From a virus: a DNA stretch of 64,000 bases. Below are positions 41,146-49,686 of the stretch, piece after piece (within the stretch, counting starts at the first letter, position 1; each line of letters starts with the position of its first letter). The notes below the pieces were generated by a model. The model did not search any database. It saw nothing but the letters and a program-made list of their open reading frames with translations, and was not told where the DNA came from. The position numbers were made by a program, and so were the translations under genes. The stretch is taken from positions 124,001 to 188,000 of IMG/VR virus record IMGVR_UViG_3300020473_001965. One strand, written 5' to 3'.

Positions 41146-43647
41146 TTATCCGCACTTAGCATAACCACAATTCAAGCAAGTGGCGCAGCCTTCTTGGTAA
41201 ACTATATTAGGATTGTCACAACATTGTGTGTCAATGACACCGCTGCCTGGTTTTGTACCGTCTAATATATATTTCTTTAAGCATCTTGCAATTACTTTTG
41301 AGAAGCTAAATAAGTCTGCATCTCTATCTTTTTGTAGTTGTTCACAAATATAATGAACTGGTGCGCCATGGCGTAATGCCAGTGATAGTGTTCTTGTAAA
41401 AGCTGAATGGTTGGGATTGTCAAAGATCTTGACAATGTCTTTCACAATCACTTCATTTCCATCTTCTCCAAATTTTAAATCGTAGATTGAGTTCATTGTC
41501 TTTCTTGGTCGCTTTATAAGATGACCACTTTTGTATTTTCTTGGGATTTCAACATACTCAGATTTACCTCCGAAAATTTCGTAAGGTTTACCTTCAAGAA
41601 GGCCGATCAAAATAGTCCATGGTTCTCCAGCAATCGATGCCTGATGTACATCACACTCAAGCTCTTTTAGCCTCTTTGGCGCTGAATTCTCATTAAAGAC
41701 AAGTTTCTCTTCTGGGTTGGCATCAGAGGAAACTAATACACCGGCGCGACTGCCGTCGCGATAAACAGTCACACCCTTGCACCCAAGTTCCCAGCCGGTC
41801 ATGTATACATCTTTGACGGTTTCGACATCGATGTCAGACGGCAAGTTTGTTGTGTTTGAAATTGCATGACATACCCATTTTTGAGCTGCTGCTTGCATTC
41901 TTACTTTTGCAACCCAATCTATTTCATTTGCAGTCGAACATTTATAGGGGCTTAAATCCACTAACTCATCAGGGTCATCATCGCTCTGAAATACAGATTG
42001 TTCGATCCACTGTTTAAAACCATGGTGATAGACTGTGTACTCTTGCCACTTGTCACCCGAATCATCAACAAAGTCCACACGGGCGTCTGCGTCTTGTCCT
42101 GTCAGCTTCTTCCGTCGTGTATAGTGAAGCATAAATGCTGGCTCGATACCCGAAGTTGTCTGAGTCAATACAGAAACAGATCCTGCTGGCGCTGTTGTAG
42201 TATTTGCGATGTTTCTTCGACCGTATTTCACATAATCTTCTTGGCGATGGGGTAAAAGCTCGCCTATGATTCTTGATATGAAAGGATGATCCTTTTCTTT
42301 GTCATAATCCCAAGCTCCAAATGATCCTCTTTCTTTTGCAAGAATGATCGATGACTCATAAGAATTTAGCGAAAGCCACTTATAAACTTCTTCTGTTATT
42401 TCAACAGACTCGTCTGATCCATACTTTACACCTATCATCGCGAGCATATCACCCAGACCTGTAATCCCTAGACCTGTGCGTCTGCCCAGCACTGCTTGTG
42501 TCTTTATATTTTCCCAAAGATCAAGCTCAATTTGCTTAACTGTGTGGGGTTCGGGATCATTCTTAATTTTTGAGATGATTTTATTGACTTGATCTATTTC
42601 AAGATCGATCATATCGTCCATAAGTCGCTGCGCTTTTTGAACTTTTCTAGCAAACTCGCCATAATCAAATTCAGCAGAATCTGACCACGGGTTCGTTACA
42701 AAAGCAGTCAAATTCATCAACATTAGTCTACAAGAATCATATGGGGAAAGTATGATTTCTCCACATGGGTTTGTAGATGTTGAACCAAAGCCTTCAGCTT
42801 CATAAGCATCAGAAGGAGTCATTGTCTTTGCTGTGTCCCAAAAAAGGACCCCGGGTTCAGCTGAAGAGTGGGCAGACTCAATAAGTGCATGCCAAATTTC
42901 TTGTGCGCTATCTGTGACTGTCACCTCAGGTTTGTCTGAATCGACAGGCCACTTTAAAGTAACATCGTCACATGCCTTCACAGCGTTCATAAACTCATCA
43001 GTTACACGGACAGAAATATTAGCACCTGTCACTCTGGTCAAGTCCCTCTTAATCTTTATAAAGTCACGAATCTGGGGGTGGTGGACTGAAATAGTTAACA
43101 TTAGAGCCCCTCTGCGCCCTCCCTGTGCTACTTCTCGACATGAGTTGCTGAATCTATCCATGAAGACTTCAATGCCATCTGTCGTCCTTGCAGCATTCCC
43201 TGTCGTCATTCCCTTAGGTCGAATGTTTGAAATATCAAATCCCACGCCGCCGCGGCGCTTGGCAATCTGAACAAGTTCTTGATCAGTCTTCAAGATACCG
43301 CCGTAAGAGTCATAGGGAGATTCGATCACAAAGCAGTTTGAAATAGACTGTATTTGATTATCATTACCTATTCCTGCCATGGGTGAACCTTGTGGCACTA
43401 TGTATTTAAAATCTTTTAAGAGGCTGTAGATTTCGTCTTCAGGCATTGGGTTGGGATATTTTGACTCTGCCTTATAATACTCGCGGGCGAGGCGCCTGTG
43501 CATATCATCCGGTGTTGTTTCTTGATAGTCACCTAATCTATTTGTCAAGGCATACTTTGTTACAAAAACATTAGCAGCCAACTCATCTCCCTTAAAATAC
43601 TCAAGAGAGTTTTTAAAAGCGACACTGTATCCTAATTTCTCGTCCAT
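41146..43647 (-). CDS. nrdJ: Adenosylcobalamin-dependent (class II) ribonucleotide reductase
   Basis: Reduces ribonucleotides to deoxyribonucleotides with a B12-derived radical. The 833-aa protein has the class II landmarks ISNCFVIE (first redox Cys), KRRGGVGFDISNIRP, STNPCGEI (thiyl-radical Cys and Glu), APAGSVSVLTQTTSGIEP, and a Cys-rich tail (GCATCLNCGYAKCG) that re-reduces the site. No small subunit or activase is needed. ATG 43647 is chosen (AGGGG six bases upstream); the frame to 43683 overlaps the helicase. The phage therefore depends on host cobalamin, or on a corrinoid available to it. Confidence 0.93.
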   Translation of the reverse strand: MDEKLGYSVAFKNSLEYFKGDELAANVFVTKYALTNRLGDYQETTPDDMHRRLAREYYKAESKYPNPMPEDEIYSLLKDFKYIVPQGSPMAGIGNDNQIQSISNCFVIESPYDSYGGILKTDQELVQIAKRRGGVGFDISNIRPKGMTTGNAARTTDGIEVFMDRFSNSCREVAQGGRRGALMLTISVHHPQIRDFIKIKRDLTRVTGANISVRVTDEFMNAVKACDDVTLKWPVDSDKPEVTVTDSAQEIWHALIESAHSSAEPGVLFWDTAKTMTPSDAYEAEGFGSTSTNPCGEIILSPYDSCRLMLMNLTAFVTNPWSDSAEFDYGEFARKVQKAQRLMDDMIDLEIDQVNKIISKIKNDPEPHTVKQIELDLWENIKTQAVLGRRTGLGITGLGDMLAMIGVKYGSDESVEITEEVYKWLSLNSYESSIILAKERGSFGAWDYDKEKDHPFISRIIGELLPHRQEDYVKYGRRNIANTTTAPAGSVSVLTQTTSGIEPAFMLHYTRRKKLTGQDADARVDFVDDSGDKWQEYTVYHHGFKQWIEQSVFQSDDDPDELVDLSPYKCSTANEIDWVAKVRMQAAAQKWVCHAISNTTNLPSDIDVETVKDVYMTGWELGCKGVTVYRDGSRAGVLVSSDANPEEKLVFNENSAPKRLKELECDVHQASIAGEPWTILIGLLEGKPYEIFGGKSEYVEIPRKYKSGHLIKRPRKTMNSIYDLKFGEDGNEVIVKDIVKIFDNPNHSAFTRTLSLALRHGAPVHYICEQLQKDRDADLFSFSKVIARCLKKYILDGTKPGSGVIDTQCCDNPNIVYQEGCATCLNCGYAKCG

Positions 43648-43655
43648 ATCTACCC

Positions 43656-45059
43656 CTACTGATCTTGCTGTACTTCTTTCCACTTAGTCTTCAACAGTGA
43701 TTTCATTGTTGCAGCATCATTCTTAGCGACTTCTCTTAAGTCTAAATCTTCTTCATCCAGGACCTTTATTTTAGATCTTGCTGTGTCCATTTGAATAGGA
43801 AAGAGAAGACCATCTCTTCCTGCACGATTCTTTGCGACAAAAAGTCGACCTGCACCTGTTGACTTTTCCAGTGGCTTTCGAGAGAGCGATATAACAACAT
43901 CAGCAACCATTGCTTTTCCATATGCCTCTGACATATTTTCAAGTCCGACGATGTCTGATTTTGCTGAGTCTCTGTTAGCTTGTGATGCTGTCCAAATCGG
44001 TATGTTTATTTCCATCGCAAGATTTCTTAGCTCTTCATAAATTAATTTCAACTCATGACGAAGCGAGTCGTAAGACTTGGATGACCGCATGATATCAGCG
44101 TAATCAATAACAATAAGGCTGGGCATGAAAGATTTTAGCTTCAGCTTCTCTATATGGTTCCTGATTGTCTGGACTGTCGCAGCACCTGTTGGATATTCTT
44201 TTATTATCAATCTTCCCAACTCCATTCCCTCGTATTTTGATAGTACTCTGTCTTTGTTGTCTTGTACCTCATTACTAGGAATATCACATAAATTTGAATC
44301 GTACCTCAAACCGACTGCTGTTTCGGTTAGCTCAAATGTATAGTGAACAACGTTCTTACCTCGTCGAAGTGCGTTTGCTCCCATAGCTACCAAAAAGTGA
44401 CTCTTGCCTACACCTGTATTTGCAGTAACAACCCCTATTTCACCCCTGCCCAAGCCACCATTTAGAATATCTTTTCGATCTAATTCAAGTATTCCAGTTG
44501 GGCAGACGCGTCGATTAACTTTTACAAATCTCGCCTCAATGTCTTCAAAGAAATCGTGCCCAGTAGATGATGGCATGCCGACTGAAACTGCTTCTTTCAT
44601 TATTGTCAAGACATTTTCAAATTGACCGTCATGAATAAGATTTACTGAATTTTCCAATGCTTCTTTAAAAGCTTGACGCTTACAAAAATCAAGTGCCTTG
44701 TCTTTAACATATGAAAGGTCACCATTATCAGGGTTAGATTTTACTCTATGAAGATACTCGACAATTTGTTCTCTTAAGACAGCGTCATTACCCTGTGTTA
44801 GATCTTCTCTTATTATGCTTACTAGCAATCCCAGTGTTGGAAAGCACCTATATTTTTTGTGATAGTTAAAATATTTTTCTGTCAAGTAATTTAGATATTT
44901 TATCTCAAAAAAAGACGGGTCCATCACCTCGATCATCTGTGCTGCCCATGTATCATCATGCAAGAGACCTTGAAAGATCTTTTCTTGAAAAGATTTGCCA
45001 TACTGCTTGAAATGGCCTTCGTGCGGTTGTGTAGCTTTCTTGTCACTAGCAAGACTCAT
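43656..45059 (-). CDS. DnaB-type replicative helicase
   Basis: A 467-aa RecA-fold helicase, T4 gp41/DnaB group. The N-terminal 150 residues are helical, and a linker near 170-185 leads to the motor. TANTGVGKSHFL is the P-loop, LIVIDYADIM is Walker B, and SQANRDS plus AKNRAGRDG are later DnaB motifs (arginine finger region). It should unwind the fork for DnaE. No primase is seen in the window. ATG with GGAG five bases upstream; stop and start are within eight bases of the RNR start. It is part of the unit SSB-RecA-nuclease-helicase-RNR. Confidence 0.92.
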   Translation of the reverse strand: MSLASDKKATQPHEGHFKQYGKSFQEKIFQGLLHDDTWAAQMIEVMDPSFFEIKYLNYLTEKYFNYHKKYRCFPTLGLLVSIIREDLTQGNDAVLREQIVEYLHRVKSNPDNGDLSYVKDKALDFCKRQAFKEALENSVNLIHDGQFENVLTIMKEAVSVGMPSSTGHDFFEDIEARFVKVNRRVCPTGILELDRKDILNGGLGRGEIGVVTANTGVGKSHFLVAMGANALRRGKNVVHYTFELTETAVGLRYDSNLCDIPSNEVQDNKDRVLSKYEGMELGRLIIKEYPTGAATVQTIRNHIEKLKLKSFMPSLIVIDYADIMRSSKSYDSLRHELKLIYEELRNLAMEINIPIWTASQANRDSAKSDIVGLENMSEAYGKAMVADVVISLSRKPLEKSTGAGRLFVAKNRAGRDGLLFPIQMDTARSKIKVLDEEDLDLREVAKNDAATMKSLLKTKWKEVQQDQ

Positions 45060-45060
45060 C

Positions 45061-46014
45061 TCAACTCCTGATCGAAAAATTTAATGATAAAAAAAGAGCG
45101 TCTACATCAAACGTGTGTAGACCTTCTCTAGATAGCATTCTCATCACAGCTATCTTATTGCGACTGGGTTCAAAAGTATTAATGGCACCCTGTATTTTTT
45201 GAATTTGTGTTGCTGCTAAATTTGCTGTACCTAAATGCATAAGTTTCCAATTTCGCCTTGCAATATCTTCGCCTTCATCAATTCTTTTAAAAATTTTTGC
45301 CTTAGATTTAGCTTGACGAATCTTGCTCGAATTAAGTATGTCTTCAATACTGACAAATTCTGGGTTTGTCAGTTCTGGAAATTGGTTCACTAGTACCTTA
45401 AAACCTACACCTTTTATTCCTGGGACTCCGTCAGAAGTATCTCCACAAAATGATCTTGCTTGACAAAAATTATTTGGATGAATCTTAAATCTTTCCAAGA
45501 CATCATCGACCTTTATGTATTTTTTGCTAGTAGGAGAAAAGACTTCGACTCGATCAGAAATGAGCTGATAGTAGTCCTTGTCAGAAGAGTATATCACACA
45601 CTTCTTGTCTGTGAACATTGTTTTTGACATATACCCGATTGCGTCATCAGCTTCACAGTCGGATACATAAATTTGACATACTGGTGTGTGTTTCAACACA
45701 TTGACAAGAAATGCAACCTGGCCATTCCTATTTGAAACTGTATCGGGTATTTCGGCATAAAAACGATTTAATCGCTGGGGTCTTCTGTTCTTTTTATAGT
45801 CTGGAAATATTTTTCTTCTTCTAGCTGAGCCGCCTCCTTCCCAAATTATATAAACTTGTTCCGGAAATATTTCAGCAACTATGTTCTTGAGCCCATTTAA
45901 AAAGCCTACAACACCACCGATAGGTTCTCCGTGACGATCTAGGGTTGGATTTGCACAAAAATGACGAGTAAAAACATTATAGGCATCTATTAGAAGAACT
46001 GTGTTTGAACTCAT
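45061..46014 (-). CDS. 5'-3' exonuclease (FEN/Pol I N-terminal type)
   Basis: A 317-aa flap/5' nuclease, like T4 RNase H and the N-terminal part of Pol I. LLIDAYNVFTRHF carries the first Asp, then SARRRKIFPDYKKNRR (arch), SDCEADDAIGYM and SSDKDYYQL hold the metal-binding Asp residues, and CGDTSDGVPGIKGVG is the helix-3-turn-helix DNA motif. The job is removal of RNA primers and 5' flaps. The polymerase partner of Pol I is encoded separately at 49687-50895 without a nuclease, so the two may together replace Pol I. ATG three bases into the next gene's spacing. Confidence 0.9.
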   Translation of the reverse strand: MSSNTVLLIDAYNVFTRHFCANPTLDRHGEPIGGVVGFLNGLKNIVAEIFPEQVYIIWEGGGSARRRKIFPDYKKNRRPQRLNRFYAEIPDTVSNRNGQVAFLVNVLKHTPVCQIYVSDCEADDAIGYMSKTMFTDKKCVIYSSDKDYYQLISDRVEVFSPTSKKYIKVDDVLERFKIHPNNFCQARSFCGDTSDGVPGIKGVGFKVLVNQFPELTNPEFVSIEDILNSSKIRQAKSKAKIFKRIDEGEDIARRNWKLMHLGTANLAATQIQKIQGAINTFEPSRNKIAVMRMLSREGLHTFDVDALFLSLNFSIRS

Positions 46015-46015
46015 T

Positions 46016-47194
46016 CTACATTTCTGCCTCGAGAGCTATAGACCGAATCTCTTCGTAAGATTCAGGATCAATTTCTAACTCATCGTTTTTCATCTTTTTA
46101 ACCATAGCTACTTCGAGCAAATCATCAATATAGTGCGAATAATCTGGGTTTTTCATTATCTCACCAAACTTTGGTTTATGAAATTTCTTTTCCACCAAAA
46201 TCTCACCTGTGACTACATCTGTCACTGTCAAACATTTCCAAGAACCCGTACCAGAAAGACAAACTTCTTTCCCGTTTATTGTTTCGGCGCCGTGTTTTCG
46301 TAACAAATCAAACACTTGCTCATGCTCTTTGATTCCGACGCCAAAATGAATTTCAAAGTCAATCTTTCTGAAAGGGGGAGCGACTTTATTTTTAATAGTC
46401 TTTGCTGAGACGTGAATTCCTACTACATCATCTCCGTCCTTTATTTGTTGACCGGCTCCAAGTTTTATTCTAGTTGAAGAATGAAATGGGATAGCTTTTC
46501 CACCGGGTGTGGTGTCTGGGTCTCCGTACATCACCCCTATTTTTGTACGAATTTGATTAAGAATGACAAACAGGACATTCTGGTTCGCTATGACACCTGT
46601 AATCTTTCTCATACCCTTAGAGATCGCTCGCGCTTGGAGACCTATAGACTCCTTATCATAGTCGCCAAGAAGCTCTGCTTTTGGTGAAGAAGCTGCAACA
46701 GAGTCCCAAACAATGGTTACGGGTATGTCTTTGTCCATTGCTTTTGCCTTCATGATCGTGGCTTCAGCGATTGATAACACCTCTTCAGTACAGTGCGTAT
46801 CAACGTATACGAATCTCTTAGATACATCGACGCCTAGCATACCCAGGTTCTCAACAGAGGTTGCGTTCTCGGTATCAATATAAACTACAATTCCACCCAG
46901 ACGTTGCGTAGTTCTTGCGATCTGGGTGGCTATGTGCGACTTTCCAATTGACGGTGGGCCAAAGATCTCTACGATCCTACCCTCAGGAAGACCCCCATCT
47001 CTTCTGTTAGAACAAATATAATCTAACAATCTAGAGCCGGTAGAAATCCACCTGTTGACATGCGTAGGAGATTCATCATACGCAAGGTTGTAAGCGACTC
47101 TTTCTCCCAACTCTTTGTTGAGCGAGTCAATTAAATCAGCAGTAAAATCTTCTTTATTAGATTGGTTACTAGATATTGTCTTCTTTTTTCCCAT
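46016..47194 (-). CDS. RecA/UvsX-type recombinase
   Basis: A 392-aa recombinase. EIFGPPSIGKSHIA is the P-loop, VVYIDTENATS carries the following acidic motif, TIVWDSVAASSPKAEL is Walker B, NQIRTKIG is the DNA-loop region, and TPGGKAIPFHSSTRIKL matches loop L2 and the next strand of RecA. It should drive recombination-dependent replication and repair. The start ATG has GAGGT four bases upstream. It is separated from the SSB gene by a terminator (47245-47274), so it needs its own promoter in the 50 bases before it, where TGAACA-17-TACTAT is only a weak candidate. Confidence 0.92.
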   Translation of the reverse strand: MGKKKTISSNQSNKEDFTADLIDSLNKELGERVAYNLAYDESPTHVNRWISTGSRLLDYICSNRRDGGLPEGRIVEIFGPPSIGKSHIATQIARTTQRLGGIVVYIDTENATSVENLGMLGVDVSKRFVYVDTHCTEEVLSIAEATIMKAKAMDKDIPVTIVWDSVAASSPKAELLGDYDKESIGLQARAISKGMRKITGVIANQNVLFVILNQIRTKIGVMYGDPDTTPGGKAIPFHSSTRIKLGAGQQIKDGDDVVGIHVSAKTIKNKVAPPFRKIDFEIHFGVGIKEHEQVFDLLRKHGAETINGKEVCLSGTGSWKCLTVTDVVTGEILVEKKFHKPKFGEIMKNPDYSHYIDDLLEVAMVKKMKNDELEIDPESYEEIRSIALEAEM

Positions 47195-47244
47195 TGTTAC
47201 CTCGTATTTAGATAGTAATGCGCTAGATACAAAGTGTTCATATT

Positions 47245-47274
47245 AAAAAAGGGCGAAACAAAGTTCGCCCTTTT
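47245..47274 (-). terminator. Rho-independent terminator after the SSB gene
   Basis: GGGCGAA (47251-47257), loop ACAAAG, TTCGCCC (47264-47270), flanked by six A on the left and four T on the right, so the stem can be extended. On the minus strand the hairpin is followed by TTTTTT. It lies just after the SSB stop at 47297 and could act in both directions. Confidence 0.85.
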
Positions 47275-47296
47275 AAAACTCAATCTAATTTTCTAT

Positions 47297-48076
47297 CTAC
47301 ATAGACTCAAGATCAGCAAAAGCATCATCAAGAGACTTGTAGCTATCTCCAGACTTTTCAGTTGAACCAGTTGAGGTAGTGGTATTACCTGCGCCTTCGG
47401 TGCCAACATCATCGGCAGAGTCGTCGCCATTCAACCAGTCGTTAACAATCTTTTCTAGTTCATCATACGACTTAAGTGTAAAGAGTTCATCAAGATCTGG
47501 AATGGTCTTTACCCACTCTGCTGCCTGGCTGTCATCAGAAGAAAGTGCTGTACCCTTTCCTCGAGGACGAACTTCAGTCATAGCCCACATCCGACCCGGG
47601 GGCTTGTTGCACACAACCTTTACATCACGGCCGTCATGTGGGTCTGTAATGTCTCCGTAGTCCTCATCAAGCATGATGTTGAGAAGAGACTGATAAACAG
47701 TCTTTCCGAAGGCCCAAAGGCGTACACCCTTATCTTCTTCCCCTCGAACGATGACAGGAGCATAGGTCCTCATCTTAGGGTATAGCTTCTTTGCTAGCTC
47801 ATACGATTCCTTAGAACCGTCGTCACGAAGCTTAGTGATAAGCTCCTGGATGGGGTCAGGCTTTCCAAACTGGTATGGTGCCAAAAGACCCGGGTTATTT
47901 CCAATATTGTAGTAGAAATAACGCTCCTTGAAAGGTTGACCATCATTATCTTGGAAGGATAGCAAGCGAACTGTGTGTTCTTCGCCTTCTTGCGGCCGCC
48001 ACATCGTGTTTCGCTTTGAATTGTTACCAGAAAGCTGTCCCAGCTTCTTTCGAATTGCATCTAAATCAATTGCCAT
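47297..48076 (-). CDS. Single-stranded DNA-binding protein, T4 gp32-like
   Basis: A 259-aa SSB. N-terminal MAIDLDAIRKKLGQLSG is the cooperativity helix; EEHTVRLLSF, RYFYYNIG and KLYPKMRTYAPVIVRG match the gp32 core (the family of Tyr/Trp-rich OB proteins); VRLWAFGKTVYQSLLNI and DPHDGRDVKV follow. The C-terminus is Gly/Ser/Thr-rich and ends in an acidic tip (DAFADLESM), as used for partner binding. The zinc-finger Cys of T4 gp32 are absent. AAGGAG before the ATG and the terminator after it suggest high expression from a single-gene transcript. Confidence 0.88.
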   Translation of the reverse strand: MAIDLDAIRKKLGQLSGNNSKRNTMWRPQEGEEHTVRLLSFQDNDGQPFKERYFYYNIGNNPGLLAPYQFGKPDPIQELITKLRDDGSKESYELAKKLYPKMRTYAPVIVRGEEDKGVRLWAFGKTVYQSLLNIMLDEDYGDITDPHDGRDVKVVCNKPPGRMWAMTEVRPRGKGTALSSDDSQAAEWVKTIPDLDELFTLKSYDELEKIVNDWLNGDDSADDVGTEGAGNTTTSTGSTEKSGDSYKSLDDAFADLESM

Positions 48077-48128
48077 TTTTTATCTCCTTAATGTTTAATG
48101 TGCAAATGTCCAATTACTTGGCTTGTAT

Positions 48129-48157
48129 AAAGTACTGTGTGTGTATTAGTTGTTCAA
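48129..48157 (-). promoter_or_regulatory. Possible promoter of the SSB gene
   Basis: The minus strand reads TTGAAC (48152-48157), exactly 17 bases, TACTTT (48129-48134); the -35 equals that of the Fpg/phosphoesterase pair, but the -10 is weak. A leader of about 50 bases follows. Supported by the strong ribosome site and the separate terminator. Confidence 0.35.
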
Positions 48158-48161
48158 ATAT

Positions 48162-48755
48162 TTATTTGTTTGTCTTGCGACTTTTTTTGCCCTTTTTTCT
48201 CTTACCGGGCATGTAAGGTTTTGCTCCTCCGAAGCCGCTGCCGGCTGCGGCGGCAGGAGTTCTTCTCTTTCTCCCATGGGATGGTGGTGATTGGCCGAGG
48301 GGCAGAGTCACCCCTCTGATTGTTCCTCTAGAAGCGCCGCCTCCTCCACCCATACCAATTGCATTTATTTCTTCTACTTCATCTTCTTCTTCGAGTTCAT
48401 CTTCATCAATAATGTCTTCGCCGTCTTCAGACTCTGCTTTCTTGGTCGGTCCCGGGTATGCGGGAGGTGTATGAGGAGGCTCTAAAGACAGTGTTCCTCC
48501 TTCTAGCAAGATATGCCTAACATATTCTCTAATCAAACCCTCTTCCATTGTTTCCTCCAACTCCTCATCGTAGCATTCAAATGAATCTTCATCGCATTCA
48601 GGATCGTAAAAACCCGCTAAAGGTGTACTGGTTTTTCTTGAGAAATCAGTTGATGCATAAGAAGAAGGATCGCCTACTTGACCTGTCAGGGTTGGTGACT
48701 TAATTCTTCCAGATGCATAACCGGGTGCTATATGAAATTCAGCTGATTTTGGCAT
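48162..48755 (-). CDS. Low-complexity protein with IREYVR helix
   Basis: A 197-aa protein, not recognised. Residues 1-60 are polar with PGYASGRIKSP; at 70-85 is EEGLIREYVRHILLEGG, almost the same helix as in the double-HExxH protein. Then comes an acidic stretch (EDELEEEDEVEEI), a Gly run and a very basic tail (PGKRKKGKKSRKTNK). The charge layout (acid, then base) is unlike an enzyme and would suit a scaffold or a virion interior protein. ATG start, weak ribosome site, followed by the SSB gene. Confidence 0.7.
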   Translation of the reverse strand: MPKSAEFHIAPGYASGRIKSPTLTGQVGDPSSYASTDFSRKTSTPLAGFYDPECDEDSFECYDEELEETMEEGLIREYVRHILLEGGTLSLEPPHTPPAYPGPTKKAESEDGEDIIDEDELEEEDEVEEINAIGMGGGGGASRGTIRGVTLPLGQSPPSHGRKRRTPAAAAGSGFGGAKPYMPGKRKKGKKSRKTNK

Positions 48756-48775
48756 GTATATACATATTCTCTACA

Positions 48776-49357
48776 TTACCCTTTTAATACAGCAGTCAGC
48801 CTGATAGCGTTATTTAAAGCCACAGACAAAATGGGCTGTCCGTTATGATAGAACTTAGACTCATCTGCCAGAGCACCTGAGCTTAAGAGGACTGCTAGCC
48901 ATTCATTCTTTGAAAGATTTATTCCCAAATGATTTAGCAGCCAGAGCGATCGATGTTCAACTGTCATTTTTTCAAGCTTTTCATTAAACTTAAAATGTTG
49001 ACCTAGTTTTTCCTGGTGCCACTTGGATGTCTCTTTGACAAAAAGGTCATGTTCGGTGTCCCCTACCTTTCCTATTGCATGAAACAACGATACTGTTATC
49101 ATCTCGTCAGACGTCAAGCCCAAATTGTGTGCTTCGTTTTCTCTCCTTAAGTGATTTAAGACACTCAAAGAATACTCTATGAGACCTCCTTGATAGGCCC
49201 AGCCCTGCTCTTCCCTGCAATTAAACGGGCACAAAGCAAGGCGCTCTCCAAGTGCCTCAATAAAAAGCTCATAAGACTCAGACCTCTCTGAAACTTTCTG
49301 ACTTAACTTATAGAATAATTCAAAATTGGACTGAATTTTTTCTGTTGGTAAACTCAT
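48776..49357 (-). CDS. HD-domain-like protein with lost metal ligands
   Basis: A 193-aa helical protein. It follows the HD phosphohydrolase pattern found in phage proteins: GGLIEYSLSVLNHL at 58-71 stands where GGL-x-EHS is usual, and SLFHAIGKVGD at 90-100 where LFHDIGKVG is usual. So the His at position 62 is Tyr, and the Asp of the HD dyad is Ala94. Later elements (WHQEKLG; EHRSLWLLNHLG) keep the layout. Without these ligands hydrolysis is unlikely; it may have become a binding or structural protein. ATG with GGAG eight bases upstream. Confidence 0.7.
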   Translation of the reverse strand: MSLPTEKIQSNFELFYKLSQKVSERSESYELFIEALGERLALCPFNCREEQGWAYQGGLIEYSLSVLNHLRRENEAHNLGLTSDEMITVSLFHAIGKVGDTEHDLFVKETSKWHQEKLGQHFKFNEKLEKMTVEHRSLWLLNHLGINLSKNEWLAVLLSSGALADESKFYHNGQPILSVALNNAIRLTAVLKG

Positions 49358-49404
49358 TCATCATCTCCTGGTAAATCATACACCAAGAGAGTCGATTTTA
49401 CAAA

Positions 49405-49635
49405 TTAATCTAAGTTTTTAAGCTCTGATAGAACGAAGTTACGAAGCTTTTCGGCTGTAAAAGTCTCAATGAGGTCTTCTTCGTGATCCTTGTTGTAGTG
49501 TAGATTTTCTCCACCTGACCACGCGTCTTCTTTAGCCTTGACATCTTCTGGTTTGTCTTTGTCGATTGCTAAGCCTGTTGCCTTCTTCATTTCTTCAATT
49601 ATGATTCTTTTAAGATCACTCTTCTTGATTCTCAT
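49405..49635 (-). CDS. Small protein with MRIKKSDLKRIIIEE start
   Basis: A 76-aa protein, not recognised as an enzyme. The first 18 residues, MRIKKSDLKRIIIEEMKK, form a basic amphipathic helix of a type I have seen at the start of many marine phage proteins (MKITKxxLRxIIREE-like). A second helix at the end (AEKLRNFVLSELKNL) has the same layout. GAGGAG six bases before the ATG gives it a strong ribosome site. Possibly a signal or assembly peptide. Function unknown. Confidence 0.65.
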   Translation of the reverse strand: MRIKKSDLKRIIIEEMKKATGLAIDKDKPEDVKAKEDAWSGGENLHYNKDHEEDLIETFTAEKLRNFVLSELKNLD

Positions 49636-49686
49636 CTTTAACTCCTCAAGACTACAGGATTAATTATTAACGTCAACGCCAAATTA

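Noticed and set aside
48140-48165. T4-type late promoter (TATAAATA) near the SSB gene
   Set aside because: The sequence reads AAATAAATA inside an inverted repeat at the end of a gene and lacks the first two positions; no clear late promoter was found anywhere in the window.
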